Counted from the stretch's first letter, positions 7,334 through 17,351 are shown. The stretch: DNA of 36,707 nucleotides from Gemmatimonas phototrophica (GCA_945861755.1 CAMAVQ010000024.1:1-36707); one strand, 5' to 3'. The notes: generated by a model not told the origin, from the sequence alone. A program made the numbers and translations.

Positions 7334-10300
7334 ATGAAGCTCAGTCACATTTCCATACAGCGCCCGGTGTTCGCCACCGTGATGAGTTTGACCATCCTGC
7401 TGTTTGGAATCATTTCCTTTACGCGCCTGCCGGTCCGCGAATATCCCGACATCGATCCGCCGATCATCTCCGTGGTCACCTTTTACCGGGGCGCCAGTCC
7501 CAGCGTGGTGGAGACGGAGATCACCGACGTGCTCGAAGAGCAGTTTGCGACCTTGGAGGGGGTGAAGACCATGACCTCCTCGAGTCGCGAGCAGGGCTCG
7601 GCCATCACCATCGAGTTCGAACTGAACCGCAACGTGGACGAAGCCGCCAATGACGTGCGCGACCGGGTTTCCCGCGTTTGCGGCAGACTGCCCAGGGAGG
7701 TGGACGACCCCATCGTCTCCAAGGTCGACGTCAATGCCCAGGCCATTGTCTGGCTGGCGCTCTTCAGCGAACGCCACACGGGACTGGAGTTGACCGAGGT
7801 GGCCGACCGTCTGCTGAAAGAGCGGATTCAGCGCCTGCCCGGCGTCGGCTCGGTAATCATCGGCGGCGAGCGCCGCTACGCCATGCGGGTCTGGCTCGAC
7901 CCCCTGCACATGGCCGCGCACGGGTTGACCGCGCCGGACATCGAAGCGGCCATCCGGAGAGAAAACGTCGAAATCCCCGGCGGCAGGGTGGAAGGGGAAG
8001 GCAGGGAGTTTGCCGTCCGCACCCGGGGCGAGCTTTCCAGGCCGGAAGAGTTCGGGGCGATTATCGTCCTCCAAAAAGAGGACAATGTGGTGCGGCTGCG
8101 GGATGTGGCCGAGGTGGTGGTGGGTGCCGAGGACGAACGCACTGCAGTCCGTTACAACGGCGAGCAAGCCGTGGGTCTGGGCATCGTCAAGCAGTCCAAG
8201 GCGAGCACCGTCGAGGTGGCCGCAGCGGTGCGCGGCGAGCTGGGGGAGTTGACCAGGTTGCTCCCCGAAGGCATGAAATTAAACGTCGCCTACGATTCCT
8301 CCGCCTTCATCGACGAATCCATCGCCGAAGTCCAGCAGACCCTGGTTATCGCCATGTGTCTGGTAGTGCTGGTGGTGCTGGCCTTCCTGAAGAGCTTTCG
8401 CGCCACGGCCATTCCTTCGCTGGCCATACCGATCTCGATTATCGGCGCCCTTTCGGTGGCGTACTTCGCCGGCTTCACCATCAACATCCTCACGCTGCTG
8501 GCGCTGGTGCTGGCCATCGGCCTGGTGGTAGACGATGCAATCGTGGTGCTCGAAAACATCTACCGTCACATGGAAATGGGGAAAGACCGCCGGCAGGCGG
8601 CCCTGGATGGCAGCAAGGAGATCGGCTTTGCGGTCGTCGCCACCACCCTCGCCCTGGTCGCGGTATTCGTGCCCCTGGCCTTCCTGACTGGGTCCGTCGG
8701 GCGGCTCTTCAACGAATTCGGGGTTTCCGTCGCGGTGGCGGTGCTGATTTCCGGCTTCGTGGCGCTGACCCTGACCCCCATGCTCGCTTCGCAGATGTTG
8801 AAACCGCTGCACGGCACCGGCACCGGCTGGATATCTCGTTCGTTCGACTCCTTCTTCGAATTCCTGAATCGGTTCTACGAGCGCGTCCTGCGGGGGGCCC
8901 TGCGCCATCGGGTGCTGGTGATCGCCGGTGGTGTGGCAGCCGTCGTTCTGGGGGTGTACCTCTTCAAACTCCTGCCCAGCGAACTGGTGCCCACCGAAGA
9001 CCGGGGCATCGGCTTTGGCATCATCATCGCCCCGGAAGGCGCCACGCTGGGTTATACCGACAAGTACATGCGAGAGGTGGAAAGCCGCCTGCTGGTCCTG
9101 CCCGAGCGCCGTGGGCTCTTCACGGCCACGGGGCTGGGATTTGGCGGACCCGGACAAGTGACCAATGGGTTCATGTTCCTGGCGCTGAAGCCGCGCGACC
9201 AGCGGCAGAAATCCCAGCAGCAGATTGTCCAGGAGCTGTTCCCACAACTGCTTTCGATTCCGGGGGTGCTGGCCTTTGTCGTCAACCCACCCAGCCTGGG
9301 CGGGGGTGCCTCTTCCAGCCCGGTGGAATACATCCTCCAGGGGGAGAGCTACGAAGAACTGGACCACGCCCTGGGCATCATGATGGGGGAAGCCTCGCAG
9401 TTGGGGTACCTGATCAATCTGGACTCTAATCTGAGATTGAACAAGCCGCAGCTCGATATAGACATCGACCGCGAACGCGCCGCGGGCCTGGGCGTCTCGG
9501 TGACGGATATTGGCTCGGCCCTGGAAACCTTTTTGGGTGGCCGCACGGTCACCAATTTCAAGCGCGGCACCAAACAGTACGACGTCATCTTGCAGATGCG
9601 GGCACAGGCCCGCTCTACGCCAGATGCGATCCGCGACATCTACATCCGCGGCACCGGAGGACTGGTGCAGTTGGCCAGCGTGGTGAAGGTGGAAGAGACC
9701 GTGGCCCCCAAGGAGCTGAACCACTACAACCGGGTGCGTTCGGCCTCGATCACCGCCAACCTCGCTCCCGGGGTGACGCTGGGGCAGGCCCTCGACGACC
9801 TCGACCGCATCGCGCGGGAAAAGCTGCCCTCCAGCATCAAACGCGATTTCGGCGGACAGTCCCTGGAGTACAAGTCTTCGAGCACGAGTCTTTATCTTAT
9901 GTTCCTGCTGGCGATTGGGTTCATCTACCTGGTGCTGGCTGCCCAGTTCGAGAGCTTCATCCATCCCTTCACTATCCTGCTCTCCGTGCCCCTGGCCATC
10001 TGCGGCGCGCTGGTGACGCTGTTCCTTTTTGGCCAGAGCCTGAACATCTATTCCCAGATCGGCTTGATCATGCTCATCGGCTTGGTCTCCAAAAACGCCA
10101 TTCTGATCGTGGAGTTCGCCAACCAACTGCGGGCCCGTGGACATGAGGTGGGCGAAGCCGTGGTTCAGGCGTCGATCATCCGCCTCCGGCCCATCTTGAT
10201 GACTTCCTTCGCGACCATTTTCGGCGTGCTGCCCATCGCCATCGGCCTGGGGGCGGGCGCAGAAGCGCGGCGTCCTTTGGGCCTGTCAGTGGTCGGGGGC

Positions 10301-10438
10301 CTGTTTTTCTCTACCTTCCTGACTTTGGTGATAGTCCCAGTGGTCTATGCCCTGCTGGCGCGTTTCACCCGGGTCGAGGTGCCGGGCGAGCAACAGGCAG
10401 AAACCGAACTGGGGGCACCGGTGCCGGGCGTACAATAA
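7334..10438 (+). CDS. RND multidrug-type efflux pump permease (system 1)
   Basis: 1034 aa, the standard length of HAE-1 (AcrB/MexB-like) pumps. The N-terminus KLSHISIQRPVFATVMSLTI is the first membrane helix. The proton-relay pair D400/D401 lies in GLVVDDAIVVLEN and the matching lysine K920 in GLVSKNAILIVEF. Two large periplasmic loops separate the helix bundles (about residues 30-335 and 560-870). Family role: proton-driven export of hydrophobic or amphipathic compounds from the periplasm through the TolC duct. A strong SD (GAGGAGA) precedes the ATG. Substrate cannot be told from sequence. It ends system 1; a 118-nt gap separates it from the second outer-membrane factor. Confidence 0.96.
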   Translation: MKLSHISIQRPVFATVMSLTILLFGIISFTRLPVREYPDIDPPIISVVTFYRGASPSVVETEITDVLEEQFATLEGVKTMTSSSREQGSAITIEFELNRNVDEAANDVRDRVSRVCGRLPREVDDPIVSKVDVNAQAIVWLALFSERHTGLELTEVADRLLKERIQRLPGVGSVIIGGERRYAMRVWLDPLHMAAHGLTAPDIEAAIRRENVEIPGGRVEGEGREFAVRTRGELSRPEEFGAIIVLQKEDNVVRLRDVAEVVVGAEDERTAVRYNGEQAVGLGIVKQSKASTVEVAAAVRGELGELTRLLPEGMKLNVAYDSSAFIDESIAEVQQTLVIAMCLVVLVVLAFLKSFRATAIPSLAIPISIIGALSVAYFAGFTINILTLLALVLAIGLVVDDAIVVLENIYRHMEMGKDRRQAALDGSKEIGFAVVATTLALVAVFVPLAFLTGSVGRLFNEFGVSVAVAVLISGFVALTLTPMLASQMLKPLHGTGTGWISRSFDSFFEFLNRFYERVLRGALRHRVLVIAGGVAAVVLGVYLFKLLPSELVPTEDRGIGFGIIIAPEGATLGYTDKYMREVESRLLVLPERRGLFTATGLGFGGPGQVTNGFMFLALKPRDQRQKSQQQIVQELFPQLLSIPGVLAFVVNPPSLGGGASSSPVEYILQGESYEELDHALGIMMGEASQLGYLINLDSNLRLNKPQLDIDIDRERAAGLGVSVTDIGSALETFLGGRTVTNFKRGTKQYDVILQMRAQARSTPDAIRDIYIRGTGGLVQLASVVKVEETVAPKELNHYNRVRSASITANLAPGVTLGQALDDLDRIAREKLPSSIKRDFGGQSLEYKSSSTSLYLMFLLAIGFIYLVLAAQFESFIHPFTILLSVPLAICGALVTLFLFGQSLNIYSQIGLIMLIGLVSKNAILIVEFANQLRARGHEVGEAVVQASIIRLRPILMTSFATIFGVLPIAIGLGAGAEARRPLGLSVVGGLFFSTFLTLVIVPVVYALLARFTRVEVPGEQQAETELGAPVPGVQ

Positions 10439-10477
10439 GGCCGGCGGGTAAAAAAAGCACCGAAGCATACAATAATC

Positions 10478-10497
10478 CGGAGACTGATCCGTCTCCG
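10478..10497. promoter_or_regulatory. Inverted repeat between the two RND systems
   Basis: CGGAGAC (10478-10484) and GTCTCCG (10491-10497) are perfect 7-bp arms around 6 nt. The site sits in the 118-nt gap between the first pump gene and the second TolC-like gene. No T-run follows, so it is not an intrinsic terminator. It could be an operator or an mRNA processing hairpin separating the two systems. Confidence 0.3.
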
Positions 10498-10556
10498 ATG
10501 GGTATCCCTCCGCCCCCGAGCTGGGATGCGGGCCACAACAAACCTTGTACTGATCT

Positions 10557-12029
10557 ATGGAGCGGAAGCTGAAAAAACACCCTCTTCTTCCCTGGTGGCC
10601 GGTCTTGTTAATCGGGTTCGGTGGAGTCGGCGCTGCCGGGGCGGCGGCTCGGGGCCTCAGCCTGGAAGAAGCCCTGGATCTGGTCCTGGCCCAGAGTGCG
10701 GAGGTGCGTCTGGCCAGCGCCGGGGTGGAGCAGGCGGCGGCCGAACAACTGGTGGCCCGCAGCCAGCTCTATCCCCAGATATCGGCCACGGCCGGGTACA
10801 CGCGCACCCTCAAGTCCCAGTACAGCGGTCTGGGAAACTCCTCCTCCGAGCCTGACTCCGGAGGACAGGGAGCCCCGGCCGACACCAGCTCGAACGCCTC
10901 CTTTTTCGACGATCTGCCCTTCGGCCAGAAAAACCAGTACTCCCTGGGCTTGTCCCTCTCCCAGAACCTCTTTGCCGGCGGGCGGCTGGTGGCGCAGAAG
11001 CGCGCCGCCAATGCCCGGTACCGCAGCGCCAGCCTGCAACTGGCCATGGCCCGGGCCCAGGCGCTGCTGGAGGTGACCCGGCGGTACTACGACGCCCTGC
11101 TGGCCGAAGAGCTGGCCCTGATCGCCGATTCCTCCCTGGTCCAGGCCGAGGGGGTGCTCAGCCTGACCGAGACCACCTGGAAGGAGGGGCAAAAGTCAGA
11201 GTACGAACTACTGCGAGCTCGGGTGGTGCGAGACAATCAGCTGCCCCTGGTGCTGCAGCGCCACAGCGAGCGCGATCAGGCCCATCTGCGCCTCAAGGAA
11301 TTACTCGCCCTGGCCCTGGACGATTCGCTGAGCCTGACTACCGGGCCCGAGACGCCCCTGCCCCGCTTTGCCCTGGCTGCCGACACCAGCGCGGCGCGGC
11401 GGGTCCCGGTGCGCCAGGCCCAGGAAGGGGTGGCCGGCACTGAGGCACTGCTGCGCGCCGCCCGTGGCGAGCGTCTGCCGGCCCTGAACTTCAATTCGCG
11501 CTACAGCCCAGTGGCCTACCCGCGCAGCGGCCTGCCTGGCAAGGGAGACTTCCGCTCCGATTGGACGGTGGGGCTATCCCTGTCCCTGCCGCTCTTTACC
11601 GGCCGACGCCTGGCCGGCAGCGAAGGAGTGGCCCGCAGCCAGCTGGTTGTCGCCCGCACCCGCCTGGACCAGGCCCGCCAGGCGGCGACCCTGGAGGCGC
11701 GGGTGGTACACCGCGACCTGGCTCAGGCCGCCGCTTCACTGCAGGCCACCGCCACCACCGTCGAACAGGCCCGGCGCGCCTGCGGCATCGCCCAACTGCG
11801 CTATCAGGAAGGACTCTCCACCCAGCTCGAGTTGAGCGACGCGCGTCTGCTGCTCGACCAGGCCCTGGCTAACCAGGCCCGGGCCGCCTGCAACCTGCAG
11901 GTAGCCCGCACCAGACTGTCCCTGCTCTCCGAACTGCCCCTGTCCGGGGGTGGAGGGCAGCCGGCTTCCGCCCCGGCATCGGCCTCGCCGGCCGGGGCGG
12001 CGACCGCCAATTCCGCAGGGAGTTTTTGA
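10557..12029 (+). CDS. TolC-family outer-membrane efflux factor (system 2)
   Basis: 490 aa. A basic start (MERKLKKH) and hydrophobic core form a signal peptide ending near GAAGAAA. The first OEP repeat begins LSLEEALDLVLAQSAEVRLA, and the second region carries YQEGLSTQLELSDARLLL, typical of the family near its end. The last roughly 30 residues are a Gly/Ala/Ser/Pro-rich low-complexity tail, absent from the other TolC-like protein in this window. It is the duct for the adaptor and pump that follow, with a 1-nt gap to the adaptor. No clear SD precedes the ATG. Confidence 0.9.
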   Translation: MERKLKKHPLLPWWPVLLIGFGGVGAAGAAARGLSLEEALDLVLAQSAEVRLASAGVEQAAAEQLVARSQLYPQISATAGYTRTLKSQYSGLGNSSSEPDSGGQGAPADTSSNASFFDDLPFGQKNQYSLGLSLSQNLFAGGRLVAQKRAANARYRSASLQLAMARAQALLEVTRRYYDALLAEELALIADSSLVQAEGVLSLTETTWKEGQKSEYELLRARVVRDNQLPLVLQRHSERDQAHLRLKELLALALDDSLSLTTGPETPLPRFALAADTSAARRVPVRQAQEGVAGTEALLRAARGERLPALNFNSRYSPVAYPRSGLPGKGDFRSDWTVGLSLSLPLFTGRRLAGSEGVARSQLVVARTRLDQARQAATLEARVVHRDLAQAAASLQATATTVEQARRACGIAQLRYQEGLSTQLELSDARLLLDQALANQARAACNLQVARTRLSLLSELPLSGGGGQPASAPASASPAGAATANSAGSF

Positions 12030-12030
12030 C

Positions 12031-13125
12031 ATGATAAAGAAATGCCTGCTGCTCGGCATCCTGCTGGTCGCCGGCTGCGGCCGGCCCGAGGGTGCCCCAC
12101 CTCCCGCCGCCGCCCTGGCCGTCATCGAGATCGGCCGGGAGGACTACGCCATAGCAGCGGTGATCGAACTGGAGGATGGCCCCGCCTTTTCCGGCTCGCT
12201 GGTCCCCAGCCGCCAGGCTACCCTCCGCGCCCAGCTAGCCGGAACGGTGAGCGAAACCCTGGCCGAGGCCGGTGAGCCGGTGAGCAAGGGACAACTGTTG
12301 GCCAGGCTGGAGGCGATCGCCATCCGCGAGGCGCTGCTCTCGGCCAAATCGGCGCAGGCCGACGCCCAGCAGGGCCTGGACCTGGCCCAGCGAGAAGAGC
12401 AGCGTTTCGCCACCCTGGCGCAGGCCGGGGCTATTCCCGCCCGCGACCTGGAAAACGCCCAGCACCGCAAGGTGGCGGCGCGCGCCGCCCTCGACCGGGC
12501 AGCGGCCCAGCTGGCCACGGCGGTAAAACAGGTAGACTACACCGAGATCCGCGCCCCCTTTGCCGGAACCGTCGGCCAGCGACGCATCTCGCGGGGCGAC
12601 GTGGTCCAGCCGGGCGGGGAACTCTACACCCTGGTAGATCTCACCAGCATCGAGCTGGAAGCAGCGGTCCCCGCCGAAAATCTGGCGGCCCTTCAGGTAG
12701 GCGTGCCAGTGCGTTTCGCCGTGAGCGGGTACCCGGGCAAGCTCTTCAGCGGCCACATCAGCCGTATCAATCCCAGCGCCGATCCGGTCACGCGCCAACT
12801 GCACCTCTACGCCGCCATCGACGATCCCGCCCACGCGCTGGTGGGCGGCCTCTTCGCCACCGGGCGGGTGGTGAGCCAGAATCGGACGGGCATCGCTGTG
12901 CCCCTGGCGGCCCTCAATCTGCAGGGTCTCACACCCTCGATCACCCGTATCCGGGGCGGGCGCGCCGAGACCGTGGCCCTTGCCCTGGGACTGCGCGACC
13001 AGTTCGCCGGCAAGGTGGAGGTGGTCTCGGGCCTGAGCGCCGGCGACACGGTGCTGGTGGGTGCGGCGCAACATCTGAGTGCCGGTACCCCTGTCCAGCC
13101 GCCAAGGGCCCGGACCGCCCTCTAG
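12031..13125 (+). CDS. RND efflux periplasmic adaptor lipoprotein (system 2)
   Basis: 364 aa from the ATG at 12031. The start is chosen because it gives a perfect lipoprotein leader (MIKKCLLLGILLVAG then C16) and has an AGGGAG site 8-9 nt upstream. An open reading back to 11950 overlaps the TolC gene and is not needed. The HlyD-like order is lipoyl half (SGSLVPSRQATLRAQLAGTV), helical hairpin (LLSAKSAQADAQQGLDLA), second lipoyl half (YTEIRAPFAGTVGQRRIS), beta-barrel, then membrane-proximal domain. It joins the pump at 13145 to the outer-membrane factor at 10557. Confidence 0.93.
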   Translation: MIKKCLLLGILLVAGCGRPEGAPPPAAALAVIEIGREDYAIAAVIELEDGPAFSGSLVPSRQATLRAQLAGTVSETLAEAGEPVSKGQLLARLEAIAIREALLSAKSAQADAQQGLDLAQREEQRFATLAQAGAIPARDLENAQHRKVAARAALDRAAAQLATAVKQVDYTEIRAPFAGTVGQRRISRGDVVQPGGELYTLVDLTSIELEAAVPAENLAALQVGVPVRFAVSGYPGKLFSGHISRINPSADPVTRQLHLYAAIDDPAHALVGGLFATGRVVSQNRTGIAVPLAALNLQGLTPSITRIRGGRAETVALALGLRDQFAGKVEVVSGLSAGDTVLVGAAQHLSAGTPVQPPRARTAL

Positions 13126-13144
13126 TCCCTCTTTAGGAGCACGC

Positions 13145-16100
13145 ATGTTCATCTCCGATTTCGCCATCAAACGCCCCAATGTCACCGTGGTCTCCATGGT
13201 GGCACTGGTGATCTTCGGCCTCTTTGCCCTCTGGCAACTGGACACCGACGAGTTCCCCGACGTCCAGCCGCCCTTCGTGCTGGTGGGCATCGTCTATCCG
13301 GGTGCTTCGCCGCAGGGGGTAGAGCGCGAGGTGGTGGACCCGGTGGAGGAGGCCATCTCGGGCATCAGTGGGGTCAAACACATCCAGAGCACCGCCAGCG
13401 ATGGCTACGCGCAGCTGGGAGTAGAGTTTGTCTTCGAGAAAGATATCCAGCAAGCCACCCAGGATATCCGCGACGCCATCTCGGCCATCCGCGCCGAGCT
13501 GCCCGCCGAGATGAAGGAACCCATTCTGCAGCGTTTCGACCCGACCAATCAGCCCATCGTCTCCCTGACCCTGGCCTCGTCGGCGTTGAACTCGGCCCAG
13601 CTCACCCGCCTGGCCGATCCGGGCATCACCCGCGTGCTGCGGGTCATCCCCGGAGTGGCCCAGGTCAAGGTGGCCGGCAAGGTCGAGGCCGAGTTGAGCG
13701 TCGAACTCAAGCCGCAGGCCCTGGCCGCCGCCGGCATCAGCGTCGCCCAGGTGGTGCAGGCCCTCCAGTCCCAGAACCTGGCTGCTCCGGTGGGCCGGCT
13801 CAACACCGCGCTGACCGAGCAGGCCATCCGCCTCGAGGGCCGTCTGGAAGGGCCCGAGGAGTTTGCGCAGCTGGCGGTGGGTCGCGGCGCCGAGGGCCAA
13901 CTCATCCGCCTGGGCCAGCTGGCCACGGTCTCGGCCGGCACCGAAGAGCCGCGTACCCTGGCCCTTTTCAACGGGCGCGAGGCAGTGGGTATCGACATTA
14001 TCAAATCCAAGGGGTACAGCACTACCGAGGTCAGCAAGCAGGTCCGCGACGAGGTCGAAAAGTTGCGGCAGACCCTGCCCCCCGGAGTCGAGATGGACAT
14101 CGTGCGCGATTCGGGCACTCGGGTATCCAATTCGGTGCGCAACGTCCAAGAGGCGCTGCTCGAAGGAGCGCTGCTCACGGTGCTGGTGGTGTTCCTCTTT
14201 CTCAATTCCTGGCGTTCAACCACCATCACCGGCGTGGCGCTGCCCATCTCGGTGATCTCCTCCTTCATTGCGGTGTGGATCTTCGGCTTCACCCTCAATA
14301 CCATGTCGCTTCTGGGCCTCTCGCTGGCCATCGGTATCCTCATCGATGATGCAATTGTGGTGCGAGAGAACATCGTCCGCCATACCCACATGGGTAAGGA
14401 CCACTTCACCGCTGCCCGCGAGGGCACCGACGAGATCGGCCTGGCGGTGGTGGCCACCACCTCCTCGATCGTGGCAGTCTTCATCCCGGTGGCCTTCATG
14501 TACGGGGTGGCTGGGCAGTGGTTCAAACCCTTTGCCCTGACCCTGGCCTGTTCGGTGCTGGTTTCGCTCTTCGTCTCCTTTTCCCTCGACCCGATGCTTT
14601 CGGCCTACTGGCCTGACCCGCCGGTGCCCGAGGACCGCAAGAACTGGATCACCCGCAAGCTCGACCGCTTCAATCATGCCTTCGAGCGGCTGGCCGAGTG
14701 GTACAAGGTGGTCATCGCTTGGGCGCTGGACCACCGCTGGAGTATGGTCGGCCTGGCCCTCCTGTCCTTTGTCGGGGCCCTGGCCCTGCCCTCCCTGGGC
14801 CTGGTGGGTTCGGGTTTCATGCCGGTGGACGACCGTTCCGAGCTGAACATGGTGGTCGAAACCCCGCCCGGCTCCAGCCTCGAGTACACCCGCCTCAAAG
14901 CCGAGGAGGCCGCCCGCCTGGCCCGGGCTCTGCCTGAGGTGCGCTACACCTATACTACCATCGGCGGCGCCTCGGGCGCGGTGGACCAAGCCAGCATCTA
15001 CGTGCGCCTGGTGCCCATGGAGGACCGCCAGCGCGATGCCGAAACCTTGGCAACCCTGATGCGTGAGCAAATTAAACGTCTGAGCGGTACCACCACCTCG
15101 GTCTTCACCAACTCCATGCAGGGCCACAATACGCAGATCCAGCTCCAGCTGCGCGGCAACGACCTGGCGTTGCTCAACCGCACTGCCGCCCAGGTGGCTG
15201 ACCAGGTCCGCCAGGTGCCCAATGCCATCGATGTCAGCCTGTCGACCAAAGGGGATAAGTCCGAGCTGGAGGTAGAGATCAATCGCGACCTGGCCGGAGC
15301 CCTGGGGTTGAGTGTGGGCCAGGTGGCCCAGGCCCTGCGCCCGGCCTTTGCCGGGTTGGAGGTGGGCAACTGGGTCGATCCCAGCGGCGAGACCCGCAAG
15401 GTGCGGGTGCGCTTCTCGCCCGAATACCGGCAGCGCCTCACCGATCTGGCCCAGCTGCCCCTGATCATCACCCCTGCCTACGGCGGCCCGCCGGCCGTCA
15501 TGCCCCTGGGCCAGGTGGTCCAGCTCAGCGAAACCGTGGGGCCGGCCCAGATCACCCACCTGGACCTGGACAAGGTGGTCTCGGTGCAGGCCAATGTCTC
15601 GGGCCGCTCGCTCACCGAGGTGATGACGGACATCACCGCGCAGTTGCAGGCCACGCCTTTCCCTTCCGGGGTACGCCTGACCCAGGGCGGCGAGGTGCGG
15701 GACCAGCAGGAGGTATTCGGGCGCATCGCGACGGCCCTGGGCATTGCCGTGGGCCTGATGTACCTCATCCTGGTGCTGCAGTTCAACTCCTTCCTCGACC
15801 CGTTGGCAATCATGGTTTCCCTGCCCCTCTCGCTGATCGGGGTGATGCTGGCGCTGATGATCACCGGCTCGACCATCAACATCATGAGCCTGATCGGGGT
15901 AATCTTGTTAATGGGCATCGTCGTCAAGAACGCTATCCTGCTCATCGACTTTGCCAAGTGGGCGCGCGAGCGCCAGGGCATCTCGCTGCGCGAGGCGCTC
16001 ATCCAGGCCGGCGCCATCCGCCTGCGCCCAATTCTGATGACCACCTTTGCCCTCATCGCCGGCATGATCCCGGTGGCCCTGGGCAGCGGCGAGGGGGCGA

Positions 16101-16258
16101 TGTTCCGCGCCCCGCTGGGGCGGGCGGTGATCGGGGGCACCATCACCTCCACGGTGCTGACCCTGCTGGTCATCCCCACCGTGTACGAAATCCTGGACAC
16201 CTGGCGCGAGAAGGTTCTGCGTTTTTTTGGCCGGGGGGACCACCGCGCCGGGCACTGA
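13145..16258 (+). CDS. RND multidrug-type efflux pump permease (system 2)
   Basis: 1037 aa from the ATG at 13145, which has TTTAGGAG just upstream and begins with the classic FISDFAIKRPNVTVVSMVA first helix. The longer frame from 13079 overlaps the adaptor and puts 22 unlikely residues before it. Proton-relay D401/D402 lie in GILIDDAIVVREN and K928 in GIVVKNAILLIDF. Two large periplasmic loops are present, as in AcrB-like pumps. It differs clearly in sequence from the pump at 7334, so the tandem pair is not a recent duplication. Substrate is unknown. No terminator hairpin is evident after the stop before the next promoter. Confidence 0.96.
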   Translation: MFISDFAIKRPNVTVVSMVALVIFGLFALWQLDTDEFPDVQPPFVLVGIVYPGASPQGVEREVVDPVEEAISGISGVKHIQSTASDGYAQLGVEFVFEKDIQQATQDIRDAISAIRAELPAEMKEPILQRFDPTNQPIVSLTLASSALNSAQLTRLADPGITRVLRVIPGVAQVKVAGKVEAELSVELKPQALAAAGISVAQVVQALQSQNLAAPVGRLNTALTEQAIRLEGRLEGPEEFAQLAVGRGAEGQLIRLGQLATVSAGTEEPRTLALFNGREAVGIDIIKSKGYSTTEVSKQVRDEVEKLRQTLPPGVEMDIVRDSGTRVSNSVRNVQEALLEGALLTVLVVFLFLNSWRSTTITGVALPISVISSFIAVWIFGFTLNTMSLLGLSLAIGILIDDAIVVRENIVRHTHMGKDHFTAAREGTDEIGLAVVATTSSIVAVFIPVAFMYGVAGQWFKPFALTLACSVLVSLFVSFSLDPMLSAYWPDPPVPEDRKNWITRKLDRFNHAFERLAEWYKVVIAWALDHRWSMVGLALLSFVGALALPSLGLVGSGFMPVDDRSELNMVVETPPGSSLEYTRLKAEEAARLARALPEVRYTYTTIGGASGAVDQASIYVRLVPMEDRQRDAETLATLMREQIKRLSGTTTSVFTNSMQGHNTQIQLQLRGNDLALLNRTAAQVADQVRQVPNAIDVSLSTKGDKSELEVEINRDLAGALGLSVGQVAQALRPAFAGLEVGNWVDPSGETRKVRVRFSPEYRQRLTDLAQLPLIITPAYGGPPAVMPLGQVVQLSETVGPAQITHLDLDKVVSVQANVSGRSLTEVMTDITAQLQATPFPSGVRLTQGGEVRDQQEVFGRIATALGIAVGLMYLILVLQFNSFLDPLAIMVSLPLSLIGVMLALMITGSTINIMSLIGVILLMGIVVKNAILLIDFAKWARERQGISLREALIQAGAIRLRPILMTTFALIAGMIPVALGSGEGAMFRAPLGRAVIGGTITSTVLTLLVIPTVYEILDTWREKVLRFFGRGDHRAGH

Positions 16259-16278
16259 GACCGGGCCTCGCATCCTGC

Positions 16279-16308
16279 TTGACACGCCTCGGCGCGCTGC
16301 TCTATCTT
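16279..16308 (+). promoter_or_regulatory. Sigma70-like promoter of the molybdenum hydroxylase operon
   Basis: A consensus TTGACA (16279-16284) and TATCTT (16303-16308, followed by AT) are spaced by 18 nt. This is the best promoter match seen in the window. It lies about 95 nt before the FAD-subunit ATG, leaving a leader of roughly 80 nt, and separates this operon from the efflux genes. Confidence 0.55.
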
Positions 16309-16402
16309 ATTCGCGCACTACCACCCCCTATATAGATAGTTAAAAGAGCCTGCCCCCTCTGGGCGGCGGGCACGCCCACCACCTCTCAGCGAGGGAAGAC
16401 CC

Positions 16403-17311
16403 TTGAAAAACTTCGAGTATCTAGCTCCCCGGACCCTGCGCGAGGCAGTGCGCCTGCTGGCCGAAAAGGGCGAGCAGGCCCGGGTGCTGGCCGGCGGCAC
16501 CGATCTGATCGTGCAGATGCGCAATCGACGCCGGCAACCCGAGCGCGTCGTCGACATCAAAAACGTTCCCGACCTCAACAAGATCACCTACACCGCCCGC
16601 AAGGGGCTGCGCATCGGCGCGGCCGTACCCTGCAGCCGGATTTACAGCGATGCCGAGGTGGTGACCCGTTATCAGGGCCTGGTGGACGCGGCCTCCATCA
16701 TCGGCGGCATTCAGATCCAGGGCCGGGCCACGCTGGGCGGCAACCTGTGCAACGCCTCCCCCAGCGGCGACAGCATTCCCGCCCTCATCGCCTACGGGGC
16801 CATCGCCGAGATCGCCGGTCCCGAGGGCCAGCGCGAAGTGGCAGTAGAGGACTTCTGCACCGCACCGGGCCGCAATGTGCTGCGCCCCGGCGAGCTGCTG
16901 GTGGCCCTGCGCCTGCCCACCCCGGGCAAGGGTGCCGGGGCTCATTACCTGCGCTTCATCCCCCGCAACGAGATGGACATCGCCGTAGTCGGCGTCGGGG
17001 TATGTGTGGAGCTGGCCAACCGCGGCAAGGAGTTCAAGTCGGCGCGCATCGCCCTGGCTGCGGTGGCGCCCACCCCGCTTTTCGCCAGGCAGGCCAGCGA
17101 GCTTTTGGCGGGCCGGCCGGTGAGCGACGAGGCCATCGCCGAAGCGGCCGAGGCGGCCAAGGCCATTGCCCGGCCCATCACCGACATGCGCGGCACCGTC
17201 GAGTTCCGCCTCCACCTGGTGGGGGTGCTCACCCGGCGCGCCCTGCAGGGAGCGGTGAAGCGGGCGCGCGGCGAATTTGTGGCCAACGCGGTGCAGGAAG
17301 CAGCCGGCTAA
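16403..17311 (+). CDS. Molybdenum hydroxylase FAD-binding (medium) subunit
   Basis: 302 aa, matching the FAD subunit of the xanthine dehydrogenase/CO dehydrogenase family. Both FAD motifs are visible: AGGTD at residues 30-34 and TLGGNLCNASPSGD starting at residue 110. The C-terminal CODH_FAD domain follows (RFIPRNEMDIAVVGVGV, later MRGTVEFRLHLVGVLTRRAL). Role: carries electrons from the 2Fe-2S subunit to the final acceptor through FAD, in the cytoplasm. It is first of three subunit genes in medium, small, large order, followed by a MoaD-like gene. The ATG is 9 nt after GAGGGAAG. Confidence 0.93.
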   Translation: MKNFEYLAPRTLREAVRLLAEKGEQARVLAGGTDLIVQMRNRRRQPERVVDIKNVPDLNKITYTARKGLRIGAAVPCSRIYSDAEVVTRYQGLVDAASIIGGIQIQGRATLGGNLCNASPSGDSIPALIAYGAIAEIAGPEGQREVAVEDFCTAPGRNVLRPGELLVALRLPTPGKGAGAHYLRFIPRNEMDIAVVGVGVCVELANRGKEFKSARIALAAVAPTPLFARQASELLAGRPVSDEAIAEAAEAAKAIARPITDMRGTVEFRLHLVGVLTRRALQGAVKRARGEFVANAVQEAAG

Positions 17312-17351
17312 GTGCCCATAGGGGCGATAACTGTCGCAGTGGGGAGCCACA

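Noticed and set aside
7678-9429. 583-codon plus-strand ORF inside the first RND pump
   Set aside because: Out-of-frame reading of the pump gene, rich in Arg/Gly/His/Pro as expected of a GC-rich shadow.
8279-10144. Long antisense ORF (621 codons) opposite the first RND pump
   Set aside because: A high-GC shadow frame with no recognisable motif, opposite a pump with intact catalytic residues.
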